Made by a program: the position numbers and the translations under genes
Notes under the pieces: generated by a model
The model's input: the letters and a program-made list of their open reading frames with translations, nothing else
Told to the model about the DNA's origin: nothing
Databases searched by the model: none
Assembly: GCA_016715075.1 (NCBI GenBank)
Contig: JADKBK010000008.1
Coordinates: 1-64,000 of the forward strand
Direction: 5' to 3'
DNA: 64,000 bases
DNA from: Bacteroidales bacterium
GTDB lineage: Bacteria > Bacteroidota > Bacteroidia > Bacteroidales > VadinHA17
Part shown: in pieces, positions 19,924 through 29,411 of the stretch
How the letters are laid out: the number at the start of each line of letters is the position of its first letter
Numbering within the stretch: position 1 is the stretch's first letter

Positions 19924-22422
19924 TCATGCCGGCAAATAAGGTATTGCAAAAACGAAACTGGTACCTTCTCCGGGAGCAGAGGTTACTGAGATATTTCCTC
20001 CAAGAAGGTTAACATATGCTTTACATATTGAGAGGCCTAAACCGGTACCCCCGAATTGTCGTGAAACAGTTCTGTCGACCTGGTAAAACCTGTCAAAAAT
20101 CTTCCCCAGGCTCTCCTTCGGAATACCTATTCCTGTATCTGTCACGAAGAATTCCAGGTAATCATCTTTAAGTGAATATCCGAAATCGATACGTCCCTCC
20201 CTGGTAAATTTAATGGAGTTATTTATAAGGTTTGAGATTACCTGAACCAGCTTGGTATTGTCAGTTAAAATAACCGCTTTTTTGTCGGGTAGACCAGTTT
20301 CAAGGTTAATAGGGATCTTATGTTGCTTCTCACTATAGCTGAATTGTTCATCGAGGCTCCTCAGAGAGCTGTTGAGGTCTGTTTTCTGCAGATTTACTTT
20401 TACCTGTCCGCTCTCAATATTGGCAACATCAACAATGTCATTAATAATTGAGAGCAATTGATTACTGCTCTGGAATATAATTTCTGTAAACTGCTGACGA
20501 TCTGGCTCCTGAAGATCAGGTTCATTAAGAAGTGATGAGAATCCTATTATAGCATTCATCGGAGTTCTTATTTCATGAGAAACATTATGCAGGAATGCAG
20601 TTTTAAGCCGGTCACTCTCTTCCGCTTTAAGTTTGGCAGCGATCAGCTCCGTCTCTGCTTTCTTTTTTTGTGTAATATCCTCGACCATGCCGATAAAATT
20701 CTGCACCTCATCCCTGACATTGTGAATAATACTTATTGTTGATGCTCCAATAATAGTGGATCCGTCTTTGCGCAGGTACCTTTTTTCATTATGATACACA
20801 GGAATATCACCAGCAATTAAGCGCAACAGGTTAACAGGATCATCATTAACATCATCAGGATGCATTAAATAACTTAATGTAAGCGATTTAAGCTCATCCT
20901 CATTATAACCTGTCATTGCACAGAATGACTCATTGGCCATAATTATCCCCATATCCTTGCCTGTAATCACCATAGGGAACGGGCTCTCCTCAAAAATTTT
21001 TCTGAATCTCAGTTCGCTCTCCCTCAGTGTCACCTCGGCCTGTTTTCTCTCGGTAATATCCCGGCTGATAGTCTGATAGTATTTAGATCCTTCAATATTC
21101 ACTCGTCTTGAACTGATTTCAACAGGGAACAATGTATTATTTTTCCTCATGTGAACGGTTTCAAAAGTCGCAGCCTCATTTTCGTCAACCAGTGCAATCT
21201 GTTTTGAAATCTCGGTCAAGCTTCCGGGAGACTGTATTCTTTTAAGGTTCATTCCTATCATTTCCTCCCTTCCGAACATATATACTTCAAGCGCCCGATC
21301 GTTAGCTTCAACAATATTCAGATCAGCGTCGAGCAGGAAGATTATATCGTTGGCGAACTTCAGGATATAGTCGAAATGTTTAAAAAGGGCAAGTCTGCTA
21401 AGTTCAGCCTCATATCGCTCACGATAAAACAATACTCTCTGGTTCCAGAGGAGAAATCCGAGGAAGAGGCCTATTGTAGCAATGAAAAGAATAAGAACTG
21501 TAACTATCAGTTGCATCTGTCTCTCCAGAACAGAAAAAATCTCCTGGCGGTCGATCTTGGCAATCATGTACCATGGTGTTCCGGGGATTTTTTTCATTGA
21601 TGCCACTACTTGGACATTGCGGTAATCGACAGCTTCAATCGTACCTTTTATTCCCCTGAATGCCATTGCATCTGCAAGGTTTTCATCAGACAGGGGCTTC
21701 CTCAGGCTGAGTCCGGTATTATTAACATGCTTCAGCTCACTCAGATAAATAATCTCCTCTCCTTCCTTTCTTATTATCAGTGATTCGGCGCTTTTACTGT
21801 TAGTGGGCCACGACTTAAGCATAGGGTAAAGGACCTTCGACGGATCAACCCTGAGTACCAGAAATCCAAGAACAATAGTATCATTAACAGTATGATCGAT
21901 AAGTGGTACAATAAGGTCAAGATGAACATAATTGACTGTGTAGTTAATATGGAGGTCTGACAAAACAACCTTACGTTCACTGGCCATAAGCGGTAATAAA
22001 GGTCGCAGATTCTCTCCTATCAGGGTATCGCTGCCAGGATATGCCAGTCTGACATCTCCCTTCAAGCCAACCAATACAGCACTTACATAATCAAAATTAT
22101 CAGTGAGTGACTTAAGGCTCTTTTTAAGGATCTGAGCTGACGACTTCTCCCTTGGAGCCTTCAGAAAATCAGAAATTTTTTCCACAAGCATTATATTCTC
22201 GCCGAGAAACTTACCATCAGCAAGCCGTTCAAACCGCCATTGGGTTATCTGTTTTATCTTCAGGTCGGAGATAGCTGACAGCTCCTGCAGCTTTTCTGAT
22301 AAAAGATTATTTTTCTGGTAATTATAATATGTGATGCCTCCGACACATACACTAAGCATTATAATCAGGAAAAGAATGACCAGCGGCAATGAGGTTGGGG
22401 GTTTCTGTACTTGCTGATTCAT
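19924..22422 (-). CDS. Membrane-bound PAS sensor histidine kinase
   Basis: 832 residues. A first membrane segment (about 13-33) and a second (about 308-328) flank a periplasmic Cache-like sensor domain. Two PAS domains follow (LLDADLNIVEANDRALEV and a second with FRKIFEESPFPMVITGKDMG), each ending in a PAC-type ending (YQTISRDITERKQAE; IGMVEDITQKKK). The HisKA box HNVSHEIRTP carries the phosphorylated His616, and the ATPase domain has the N box NLINNSIKF, G1 DTGIGIP and G2 GGTGLGLS. There is no receiver domain and no response regulator gene next to it, so it is an orphan kinase. The signal sensed is unknown. Confidence 0.9.
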   Translation of the reverse strand: MNQQVQKPPTSLPLVILFLIIMLSVCVGGITYYNYQKNNLLSEKLQELSAISDLKIKQITQWRFERLADGKFLGENIMLVEKISDFLKAPREKSSAQILKKSLKSLTDNFDYVSAVLVGLKGDVRLAYPGSDTLIGENLRPLLPLMASERKVVLSDLHINYTVNYVHLDLIVPLIDHTVNDTIVLGFLVLRVDPSKVLYPMLKSWPTNSKSAESLIIRKEGEEIIYLSELKHVNNTGLSLRKPLSDENLADAMAFRGIKGTIEAVDYRNVQVVASMKKIPGTPWYMIAKIDRQEIFSVLERQMQLIVTVLILFIATIGLFLGFLLWNQRVLFYRERYEAELSRLALFKHFDYILKFANDIIFLLDADLNIVEANDRALEVYMFGREEMIGMNLKRIQSPGSLTEISKQIALVDENEAATFETVHMRKNNTLFPVEISSRRVNIEGSKYYQTISRDITERKQAEVTLRESELRFRKIFEESPFPMVITGKDMGIIMANESFCAMTGYNEDELKSLTLSYLMHPDDVNDDPVNLLRLIAGDIPVYHNEKRYLRKDGSTIIGASTISIIHNVRDEVQNFIGMVEDITQKKKAETELIAAKLKAEESDRLKTAFLHNVSHEIRTPMNAIIGFSSLLNEPDLQEPDRQQFTEIIFQSSNQLLSIINDIVDVANIESGQVKVNLQKTDLNSSLRSLDEQFSYSEKQHKIPINLETGLPDKKAVILTDNTKLVQVISNLINNSIKFTREGRIDFGYSLKDDYLEFFVTDTGIGIPKESLGKIFDRFYQVDRTVSRQFGGTGLGLSICKAYVNLLGGNISVTSAPGEGTSFVFAIPYLPA

Positions 22423-22511
22423 TCTCTTTCCTTGGTATTATTACTTATCTGTGACTTCCAATTAGCTGATGCTCAAACGTCAGATATGGTAAAAAAAATA
22501 ACAGGACATAA

Positions 22512-23462
22512 TCATCTGTCTTCGTCCTTTGGTCTGATAATTACGGAAGATAAAATTGAAATCACTAAAATTGAAATTATAACAATAAGCGACAACACAA
22601 TTGGGATCTCAAATTTAAAGAATGCCAGCAGCATTTTTGATCCCACAAAGGTAAGCACGAATGCAAGCCCTGTTTTAAGATAGCGGAAATACCCCATAAT
22701 ACCCGCGATCGCGAAATAGAGTGAACGTAAACCAAGTATGGCAAAAATATTTGATGTATAAACAATGAATGTATCCTTGCTAATTGCAAGAATTGCCGGT
22801 ATACTGTCAACAGCAAAGATCAGATCTGAAGATTCAATTATTACAAGAACCAGGAAAAGAGGTGTTGCGTGTAATCTGTGATTCTGTTTAATAAATAACC
22901 TGTCATTGTGGTAAACAGAAGTAACAGGAAGAATTTTTCTGAAAAATCTTACTATAGGGTTTTTATCAGGATCAGCGGGGACTTCAGTCTGAAACAACAT
23001 ACGTATTCCGGTGAAAACCAGAAAACCGCCGAAAATAATCACAATCCAATGGAAGCGGTTTATCAGCGCAACCCCTGCGAAGATGAATGAAGCCCTCATA
23101 ATAAGAGCGCCCAGGATACCCCAGAACAGCACCTTATGCTGATACCTGTCATCAACCTTGAAATATGAAAATATGAGTATAAAAACGAAAATATTGTCAA
23201 CGCTGAGGGAATATTCAATGACATATCCGGTAAGGAACTCAAGAGCCTTTGTTTTTCCAATTTCAGGGTCGGGGTAAATCAACAACGGTATGGAAAGGCT
23301 GAATAGCAAAGCAAGTGATATCCAGACAATTGTCCATACAACAGCCTCCTTAACAGGCACTTTATGAATCTTTTTATGAAATACACCCAGGTCAAGGGCC
23401 AGCATAAAAAAAATGAAAACGTGAAATCCGATCCAGAAGTAAATGCTTATTCCCATTGTCAT
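22512..23462 (-). CDS. TerC/Alx family integral membrane protein
   Basis: 316 residues with eight or nine hydrophobic segments. The conserved TerC pattern is present: EYSLSVDNIFVFILIFSYF, GILGALIMRASFIFAG, the loop HNDRLF, and IIESSDLIFAVDSIPAILAI, with intramembrane Asp residues thought to bind metal. In characterised members (Alx, YkoY) the family exports manganese or supports metal loading of exported enzymes; applying that here is inference. No yybP-ykoY riboswitch is visible upstream. It lies 80 bases downstream of a 5'-nucleotidase gene on the same strand, and metal supply to that enzyme would be a plausible but unproven link. Confidence 0.9.
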   Translation of the reverse strand: MTMGISIYFWIGFHVFIFFMLALDLGVFHKKIHKVPVKEAVVWTIVWISLALLFSLSIPLLIYPDPEIGKTKALEFLTGYVIEYSLSVDNIFVFILIFSYFKVDDRYQHKVLFWGILGALIMRASFIFAGVALINRFHWIVIIFGGFLVFTGIRMLFQTEVPADPDKNPIVRFFRKILPVTSVYHNDRLFIKQNHRLHATPLFLVLVIIESSDLIFAVDSIPAILAISKDTFIVYTSNIFAILGLRSLYFAIAGIMGYFRYLKTGLAFVLTFVGSKMLLAFFKFEIPIVLSLIVIISILVISILSSVIIRPKDEDR

Positions 23463-23516
23463 AATGTCAGATTACAAACTTATAAAAAATCTCCATAGTG
23501 CAGAAGTGCGCGATGA

Positions 23517-23531
23517 TGCACTTTAAGTGCA
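23517..23531. repeat. 15-bp palindrome between 5'-nucleotidase and terC-like genes
   Basis: TGCACTTTAAGTGCA is a perfect palindrome around a central base, next to a second short inverted repeat (AGTGC ... GCACT). It could be an operator or a small mRNA hairpin; no T run follows directly. Confidence 0.35.
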
Positions 23532-23542
23532 AAAGAAATAAA

Positions 23543-25345
23543 TCATTTCCCAATTACAGGAAAGAAACATTTTACCGGCACTGAATATTTTCTGTTGATA
23601 TCAGGGATTCCATTGCCGTTTACATCTCGCATCGAGCTGAAGAATTCAATCAGAGCCAGCCACTCCTTCCCTTCCTGAATACCGTCTTTTTTGTCATCAA
23701 AATCAATAATGGCGCTTTTCATGCTTCTAACTCTGTTTCCATCGATGTCTTTAGGCACTACATTTATTAAACCAAAACTCATCTTTTTTATAATTCCGAT
23801 AAACTCCAGCATGTACGAATTTGCAGTGATAGAATATAAAGTCTCATTCTTTCTGTTAAAATCTACACTGGTGGAAGTACCGTCTTCATGAACTATATCT
23901 ATTTTCTTAATTTTTTTTAGCAAGCCTTTCCCGGGATTATAATCTACCCTTATTCCTGAATAATAACAGTAGTTATTCGGACTTGATTTATATGCTACCT
24001 GCAATATTTCCAGGACGTTCTTAAGTTCCTTTCCTGTAATATACAATGTAGCCAGAGGATAACCCGGGATACTATCATTTCCGGAACCCAGAGGGGTAAC
24101 CCTGAAAATATCTGATGCAGTCTGAATACCCGGCAGTATCCTGTCAAAAAGCACACCTGCTGCTATGATGCTTACATCAGTTCCTTTGCTGCTCCTCCTG
24201 TTCACATAATAATGAATGGCATCGGCAACAACCGGACCCAGATTACTCTCAGTAAAATCTCCTGTATCATTTCCCTCAATAGTGAAGCCAGCCTCAACAA
24301 CCGGTCGCTGGTAGCTCAATCCAAGCGGATTGAGAATCTCAATTGAAATTTTATCTTTCTGTTCCTCAATAAGCCTGTTTACTATATTACTGGCAACAAT
24401 CTTATCATCCACAGGTATCAGTTTATAATCTTCGACTATCAGTTTCCCGTCAGTATATAAAAATGAAAGGCGACCCACGAACTTTCCGAATTCACCGGTC
24501 TGAACTATCGGAATCCCGTTTATTACAAGTGGCTGATCAAGCTTGCTGTGAGAATGGCCGCCAACAATCAGACTTATCCCTTTAACTTTCCTGGCAAGTT
24601 CAACATCCTCTCCTACCCATTCACCATTTTTCTCCTTTTCAAGCCCGGAATGTGACAGGCAGATAATAATATCACACTTTTCCTCTTTCAGCTCCTTCAC
24701 CATCTTCCTTGCTGCCGGGACTTGTTTTGCAAAAGTCACCGGGACAGCTTTTGGGGCGACATTGTCTGCATCTTTTCCGATTAACGAGAACAGACCTATT
24801 TTAATCCCCTCTTTTTCGATCACCAGCTTAGGTGATATAATCTTTTTCACAGCAAGCTCTTCAAGGCTGTCATCTGCAATTTCCTTTTTACTGAAAACAG
24901 TGTTGCCTGACAAAATTGCAGGTATTTCACCTTTTCCGGCGGAGGTGGCAATAACTGTGGCAAGCCATTCAGGCCCAAAGTCAAACTCATGATTGCCGAG
25001 TCCAACTGCATCATATCCCATTGTTTTCATTAACCTCAACTGAAATCCCGTTTTTCGTTCAAGACTGGGAAAAAGGGTCCCCATTGTAAAGTCGCCTGCA
25101 TCAAGGACCAGAGTAGCTCCTGGATTTTTCTCTTGTTCAGCGCTTATTATTCCGGCAATTCTGGAAAACCCGCCTTTAGTACTGTCATCATTAAGGGAGA
25201 GCGGGGTATATGCTGACTCCGGGGCATAACCGGTAAGACGGGAATGAAGATCATTGGTATGTAAAATAATTATCCTCTTTTCAGTCTGTCCTTCCAGTTG
25301 GAGTACCGACATTAAAAAAAGGAGGATTGCTGAGGCTTTTTTCAT
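23543..25345 (-). CDS. Secreted 5'-nucleotidase / metallophosphatase (UshA-like)
   Basis: 600 residues. A signal peptide (KKASAILLFLMSVLQLEGQ) is followed by the calcineurin-like domain with HTNDLHSR (Asp32, His34), LDAGDF, GLGNHEFDFG, LSHSG and GGHSHSKL, the full set of two-metal ligands. The C-terminal 5'-nucleotidase domain (from about residue 350) includes the substrate-binding region of the family. A basic dipeptide-rich tail near NGNGIPDINRKY may bind calcium. The enzyme should release phosphate from extracellular nucleotides in the periplasm. It is upstream of terC on the same strand with an 80-base gap. No domain is missing and the length is normal. Confidence 0.9.
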   Translation of the reverse strand: MKKASAILLFLMSVLQLEGQTEKRIIILHTNDLHSRLTGYAPESAYTPLSLNDDSTKGGFSRIAGIISAEQEKNPGATLVLDAGDFTMGTLFPSLERKTGFQLRLMKTMGYDAVGLGNHEFDFGPEWLATVIATSAGKGEIPAILSGNTVFSKKEIADDSLEELAVKKIISPKLVIEKEGIKIGLFSLIGKDADNVAPKAVPVTFAKQVPAARKMVKELKEEKCDIIICLSHSGLEKEKNGEWVGEDVELARKVKGISLIVGGHSHSKLDQPLVINGIPIVQTGEFGKFVGRLSFLYTDGKLIVEDYKLIPVDDKIVASNIVNRLIEEQKDKISIEILNPLGLSYQRPVVEAGFTIEGNDTGDFTESNLGPVVADAIHYYVNRRSSKGTDVSIIAAGVLFDRILPGIQTASDIFRVTPLGSGNDSIPGYPLATLYITGKELKNVLEILQVAYKSSPNNYCYYSGIRVDYNPGKGLLKKIKKIDIVHEDGTSTSVDFNRKNETLYSITANSYMLEFIGIIKKMSFGLINVVPKDIDGNRVRSMKSAIIDFDDKKDGIQEGKEWLALIEFFSSMRDVNGNGIPDINRKYSVPVKCFFPVIGK

Positions 25346-25434
25346 TAATATGTAAGTTGAGTAAATTTAAATATTTTAAAGTTATAATCGGGAAATAAAT
25401 TAATTCATCAATGACCCGGAAATATCCATTGCAC

Positions 25435-26724
25435 CTAAACAACTTCTGCCACAACAAAGGTGCTTCCCCCCACGAAAATCAGATCTGATTTATCCGACTT
25501 GCTCCTGGCCTGTTTCAGTGCAGATAAAACATCATGAAAGCTCTCTCCGTAAAGTCCGTATTTTGCTGCTGCCGACCTTAGGGTATTCTCATCAAGGGCT
25601 CTGGGAACAGATGCCCTGGTGAAATAATATTTTGCATCAACCGGAAAAAGAGGCAAAACTGAGTCCAGGTCCTTATCATTCACAAATCCAAGAATAATAT
25701 GCAGATCTGACTTCGGAATCTGCCTGATCTGGTTTAAAACACTTTCCAATCCCTCCCTGTTATGAGCTGTGTCGCATATAATCAGCGGATCATGATTCAG
25801 TATCTGCCATCTGCCTGCAAACCCTGTGTTCAGGATAACATTTCTTATCCCGTCGGATATATTCCTGTTGGATATTCTGAATAATGACCGGAGCTTCAGT
25901 ACAGAGCAGAAAACAGCAATCAGGTTCCTTGCCTGATAATCTCCGCACAACACTGTTGTTCCTTCATAGCTGTGACCTGTAAGCAGATCCGTAACCGTAT
26001 ATTCTCTTTCATTTCTCAGGTTATCAGTCTCATGAAGAAAACAGGAAAAATTAGTGTCTGCAAATGATATTGAAGATTCTGCAGCCAGTGCTGCTGATTT
26101 AAAAATGTCTTTTGTTACGTCCTGGGTTTCGCTAATTACGACAGGGACGGCTTTTTTTATTATTCCCGCTTTCTCAATTGCAATCTTTTCGAGGGTATTT
26201 CCGAGGAGATCCATGTGATCATGTCCAATATTGGTTATGACCGATAAAACAGGATTGATAATATTTGTGGAATCAAGCCTTCCTCCCAGGCCAACCTCAA
26301 TGACTGCAACATCGACGGCACTTACTTTAAAATATTCAAATGCCATGGCAACAGTCATCTCAAAAAATGATGGTTTCAGATCTTCAATGATCGCCTTGTG
26401 TCGGCTGACAAAATCAATCACGGCAGTTTCCGGTATCATTTCGCCGTCTATCCTTATTCTTTCGCGGAAATCCCTTAAATGAGGAGAGGTATATAGGCCT
26501 GTTCTATATCCTGCTTCCTGCAGAACAGATGCGACCATATGAGAAACTGATCCCTTGCCATTTGTACCGGCAATATGAACAGACGGATACTTCCGGTGTG
26601 GATTGCCGAAATAATCATCAAGGGCGATTGTATTAATGAGATCCCCCTTATACGCTGCTTTTCCTACCCTGTGATATGCAGGAAGCTGGTTAAACAGAAA
26701 TTCAACTGTTTGTTTGTAGTTCAT
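25435..26724 (-). CDS. folC: Bifunctional folylpolyglutamate / dihydrofolate synthase
   Basis: 429 residues. The enzyme adds glutamate to folates (and to dihydropteroate) in the cytosol. The Mur-ligase-like P loop is HIAGTNGKGSVSH (GTNGKGS at 53-59), followed by TSPHLRDFRERIRI, EVGLGGRLDSTNII and the metal/nucleotide motif NIGHDHMDLLG. The C-terminal domain carries ICDTAHNREG and LGFVNDKD, both characteristic of FolC. It is complete. The gene is the first of its direction after the divergent phoH gene at 26957 and ends 89 bases before the 5'-nucleotidase start. Confidence 0.95.
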   Translation of the reverse strand: MNYKQTVEFLFNQLPAYHRVGKAAYKGDLINTIALDDYFGNPHRKYPSVHIAGTNGKGSVSHMVASVLQEAGYRTGLYTSPHLRDFRERIRIDGEMIPETAVIDFVSRHKAIIEDLKPSFFEMTVAMAFEYFKVSAVDVAVIEVGLGGRLDSTNIINPVLSVITNIGHDHMDLLGNTLEKIAIEKAGIIKKAVPVVISETQDVTKDIFKSAALAAESSISFADTNFSCFLHETDNLRNEREYTVTDLLTGHSYEGTTVLCGDYQARNLIAVFCSVLKLRSLFRISNRNISDGIRNVILNTGFAGRWQILNHDPLIICDTAHNREGLESVLNQIRQIPKSDLHIILGFVNDKDLDSVLPLFPVDAKYYFTRASVPRALDENTLRSAAAKYGLYGESFHDVLSALKQARSKSDKSDLIFVGGSTFVVAEVV

Positions 26725-26956
26725 TCAATAAAATAATGTAAGCTTGAAAAGGCTTCTGGTGTCAGGCCTCAGGTATTCTTAACCCTCAAAAATTACAACT
26801 TATTTCAAAACATTCAATATATTCCATTTCATTTTCCCGTGCAATATTAACAAACTTAATCAGGAGTTAATAATATGTACCTTAATTTAGTTACTTTTAC
26901 AATTCAGAAAATACCGGGCTCCTGGTTTACATAGTACTGATATTTAATTGTTTAAA

Positions 26957-28291
26957 ATGAAAAAAAAACATCACAAGAAACTTTTTATTATCGATACAAA
27001 TGTGTTGCTTCACGATTATAAATGCATTTACAACTTTGAAGAAAACGATATAATAATTCCGATTGTAGTACTTGAAGAGCTTGACAAATTCAAAAGGGGC
27101 AATGATCTTATAAATTTTCATGCGCGTGAGTTTACGAGAGAGCTTGATAAGCTATCAGGCGATTTGCTTCTGACAGCCAATATACCTCTTGGAGAAAACC
27201 TGGGGAATATGCACATTGAGACAGGCAAGGATTTTTCCGAAAAGGTTAGTCAGTCATTTCCGGAAAGAACTGCTGATCACAGGATTCTAGCCATTGCTGA
27301 ATGGGTCTGCAGCACCAACAAGGACAAGACAGTTGTGCTGATTACCAAGGATATCAACCTTAGGATGAAAGCTAAATCACTCGGTATAATTGCACAGGAT
27401 TATGAAAATGACAAGGTAGCCAATATCGATGATCTTTATAAAGGCATACGTATCCTTGAAGGGGTTAATCAGGAAGCTATTAACAAGTTGTATGAATCTC
27501 CTGACGGTGTTAGTATATCCGAATTAAATATTGAATCAAATCTGTCAGGGCACCAGTTTTTCATTATGAAGAATAACGGATCGAGTGCACTGGCGCATTT
27601 TAATCCTGTAAATAAGATGCTGAACAGGGTTATTAAACAGACCACCTATGGTATAGATCCAAGAAATGCCGAACAGACCTTCGCAATTGAAGCACTCACA
27701 AATCCTGACATTCAGCTTGTATCACTCACAGGAAAAGCAGGAACAGGAAAGACTCTCCTTGCTCTTGCAGCAGCGCTTTCACAGCATAAGAGATATAAGC
27801 AGATCTTTCTTGCCCGGCCGATTGTGCCTCTTGCCAACAGGGATCTGGGTTTTCTTCCGGGTGATGTAAAGGAAAAAATGGACCCGTATATGCAGCCATT
27901 GTACGATAATCTTACGGTTATTAAACATAAGTTCAGCCATCAGAGTCCTGAATTCTTAAGGATCAATGATATGATGAAAGAGGAAAAACTAGTTATTACT
28001 CCTCTTGCATATATAAGAGGAAGGAGTCTGTCAAGCATCTTTTTTATCGTTGACGAAGCACAGAACCTTACCCCGCATGAGATAAAAACAATCATAACAA
28101 GAGCCGGAGAAGGTACCAAGATGATCTTCACCGGAGATATTGAACAGATTGATTCACCCTACCTCGATACTGCCTCGAACGGTTTAAGCTATCTGTCAGA
28201 CAAGATGAAAGGGCAGGATATTTTCGCTCATGTTAACCTTGTAAAAGGAGAACGCAGTTTCCTGGCAGAACTCGCAAGCAAGTTGTTGTAA
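26957..28291 (+). CDS. phoH2: PhoH-like protein with N-terminal PIN domain (PhoH2 type)
   Basis: 444 residues from ATG 26957 (a TTG nine bases upstream is less likely). The N-terminal PIN nuclease domain (about 10-140) has IIDTNVLLHD, VVLEELDKFK and VVLITKDINLRMKA with the acidic metal ligands. The C-terminal PhoH ATPase has a Walker A loop GKAGTGKT at 259-266, Walker B FIVDEAQN at 363-370 and TGDIEQID at 392-399. Characterised PhoH2 proteins act as RNA helicase/nucleases; that role here is inferred. The stop codon is followed at once by a long G-rich heptamer array. Confidence 0.93.
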   Translation: MKKKHHKKLFIIDTNVLLHDYKCIYNFEENDIIIPIVVLEELDKFKRGNDLINFHAREFTRELDKLSGDLLLTANIPLGENLGNMHIETGKDFSEKVSQSFPERTADHRILAIAEWVCSTNKDKTVVLITKDINLRMKAKSLGIIAQDYENDKVANIDDLYKGIRILEGVNQEAINKLYESPDGVSISELNIESNLSGHQFFIMKNNGSSALAHFNPVNKMLNRVIKQTTYGIDPRNAEQTFAIEALTNPDIQLVSLTGKAGTGKTLLALAAALSQHKRYKQIFLARPIVPLANRDLGFLPGDVKEKMDPYMQPLYDNLTVIKHKFSHQSPEFLRINDMMKEEKLVITPLAYIRGRSLSSIFFIVDEAQNLTPHEIKTIITRAGEGTKMIFTGDIEQIDSPYLDTASNGLSYLSDKMKGQDIFAHVNLVKGERSFLAELASKLL

Positions 28292-28592
28292 GGCGGAGGG
28301 CGGAGGGCGGAGGGCGGAGGGCGGAGGGCTCAGGGCTCAGGGCTCAGGGCAGAAGGCAGAAGGCGCAGGGCTCAGGGCTCAGGGCGCAGGGCAGAAGGCA
28401 GAAGGCGCAGGGCTCAGGGCTCAGGGCGCAGGGCAGAAGGCAGAAGGCAGAAGGCGGATGGCGCAGGGCGCAGGGCGCAGGGCAGAAGGCGGAGGGCGGA
28501 GGGCGGATGGCTCAGGGCAGAAGGCAGAAGGCGCAGGGCGCAGGGCTCAGGGCGCAGGGCGAAGGCAGAAGGCGGATGGCGCAGGGCGCAGG
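28292..28592 (+). repeat. G-rich degenerate heptamer tandem array
   Basis: About 42 copies of a 7-base unit run from the phoH stop codon to about 28592. The unit variants are GGCGGAG, GGCTCAG, GGCGCAG, GGCAGAA and GGCGGAT. A higher-order repeat of six units (42 bases) occurs twice in succession. The plus strand has many GGG runs spaced by four bases, which fits the G-quadruplex pattern. The strand is strongly G-rich, unlike its surroundings. It lies between phoH and the DUF1080 gene, and I see no coding potential. Confidence 0.92.
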
Positions 28593-28663
28593 GGAGGAAG
28601 AAACAAGAAACAAGAAAGAAGAAGAAAATAAAACAGATAAAAAATTACTTAAGATTTAAAATT

Positions 28664-29341
28664 ATGAAAACAAGGAGTATACAGTTAACAGCATTAGTAA
28701 TGATTCTTCTCCTGGCTATCACAAGTACTGCAAGTGCACAGAAGAAAACCAGAAAAGGGAAAAAAGAGTGTCAAACCGAAAACATCCGGCTCTTCAACGG
28801 GAAAGATCTGGAGAACTGGGTATTCTATCTGAAAGACAAAAGTGTTGATCCTTCCTCCGTTTTTAGTGTACAGAATGGCGTTATTCATATTTCAGGTAAT
28901 CCATTCGGTTATATGCGAACAAAGGAGTCTTATTCTGATTACAGCCTTCATGTTGAATGGCGCTGGCCTTCGGAAGCAACTAATTCGGGTGTCTTTGTTC
29001 ATGGTCAAAAGCCTGACAGCATATGGTTAAGATGCGTGGAGTGCCAACTGATGGCAGGTAACGCCGGAGATTTTGTCTGTATGAATGGAGCTGACATGAA
29101 TGAAAGAAGTGACAAATCGACCCCTATTGTCAGAAAAATGGCTGCCTCAGCAGAAAAGGCGGCAGGAGAATGGAATACGATGGAAGTTATTTGCAGTGGA
29201 AACACAATAGAGGTTCACGTGAATGGTGTTCTGATGAACAAGGGAACGAACGTAACTGTTAGTCAGGGAAGCATTTGTCTGCAAAGCGAAGGCAAGGATA
29301 TTGAGTTTAGAAACGTATATTTGTCATCTCTTAAAAAATAA
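28664..29341 (+). CDS. Exported DUF1080 (3-keto-disaccharide hydrolase-like) protein
   Basis: 225 residues. A signal peptide (QLTALVMILLLAITSTASAQ) precedes a lysine-rich spacer and one DUF1080 domain. Hallmarks are IRLFNGKDLENWVFY, YSDYSLHVEWRWPSEATNSGVFVHG and EWNTMEVICSGNTIEVHVNG. The fold is a concanavalin-like jelly roll; some members hydrolyse 3-keto-glycosides, but activity here is not shown. It lacks a lipobox, so it is likely soluble in the periplasm or exported. The nearest upstream sequence is the heptamer array and an A/G-rich leader, so expression may be affected by that structure. Confidence 0.88.
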   Translation: MKTRSIQLTALVMILLLAITSTASAQKKTRKGKKECQTENIRLFNGKDLENWVFYLKDKSVDPSSVFSVQNGVIHISGNPFGYMRTKESYSDYSLHVEWRWPSEATNSGVFVHGQKPDSIWLRCVECQLMAGNAGDFVCMNGADMNERSDKSTPIVRKMAASAEKAAGEWNTMEVICSGNTIEVHVNGVLMNKGTNVTVSQGSICLQSEGKDIEFRNVYLSSLKK

Positions 29342-29411
29342 TATTATATCAATCCTGCAATCTTAATCAGCCGTGCCGCTTTGTGCTTTGGGGCCTGGGC
29401 TGCAATAAAAG

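Noticed and set aside
23463..23542. Manganese (yybP-ykoY) riboswitch upstream of the TerC gene
   Set aside because: The leader is only 80 bases and lacks the conserved loop motifs; only a short palindrome is present.
28292..28592. CRISPR array
   Set aside because: The unit is only seven bases and there are no unique spacers or cas genes; it is a tandem repeat.
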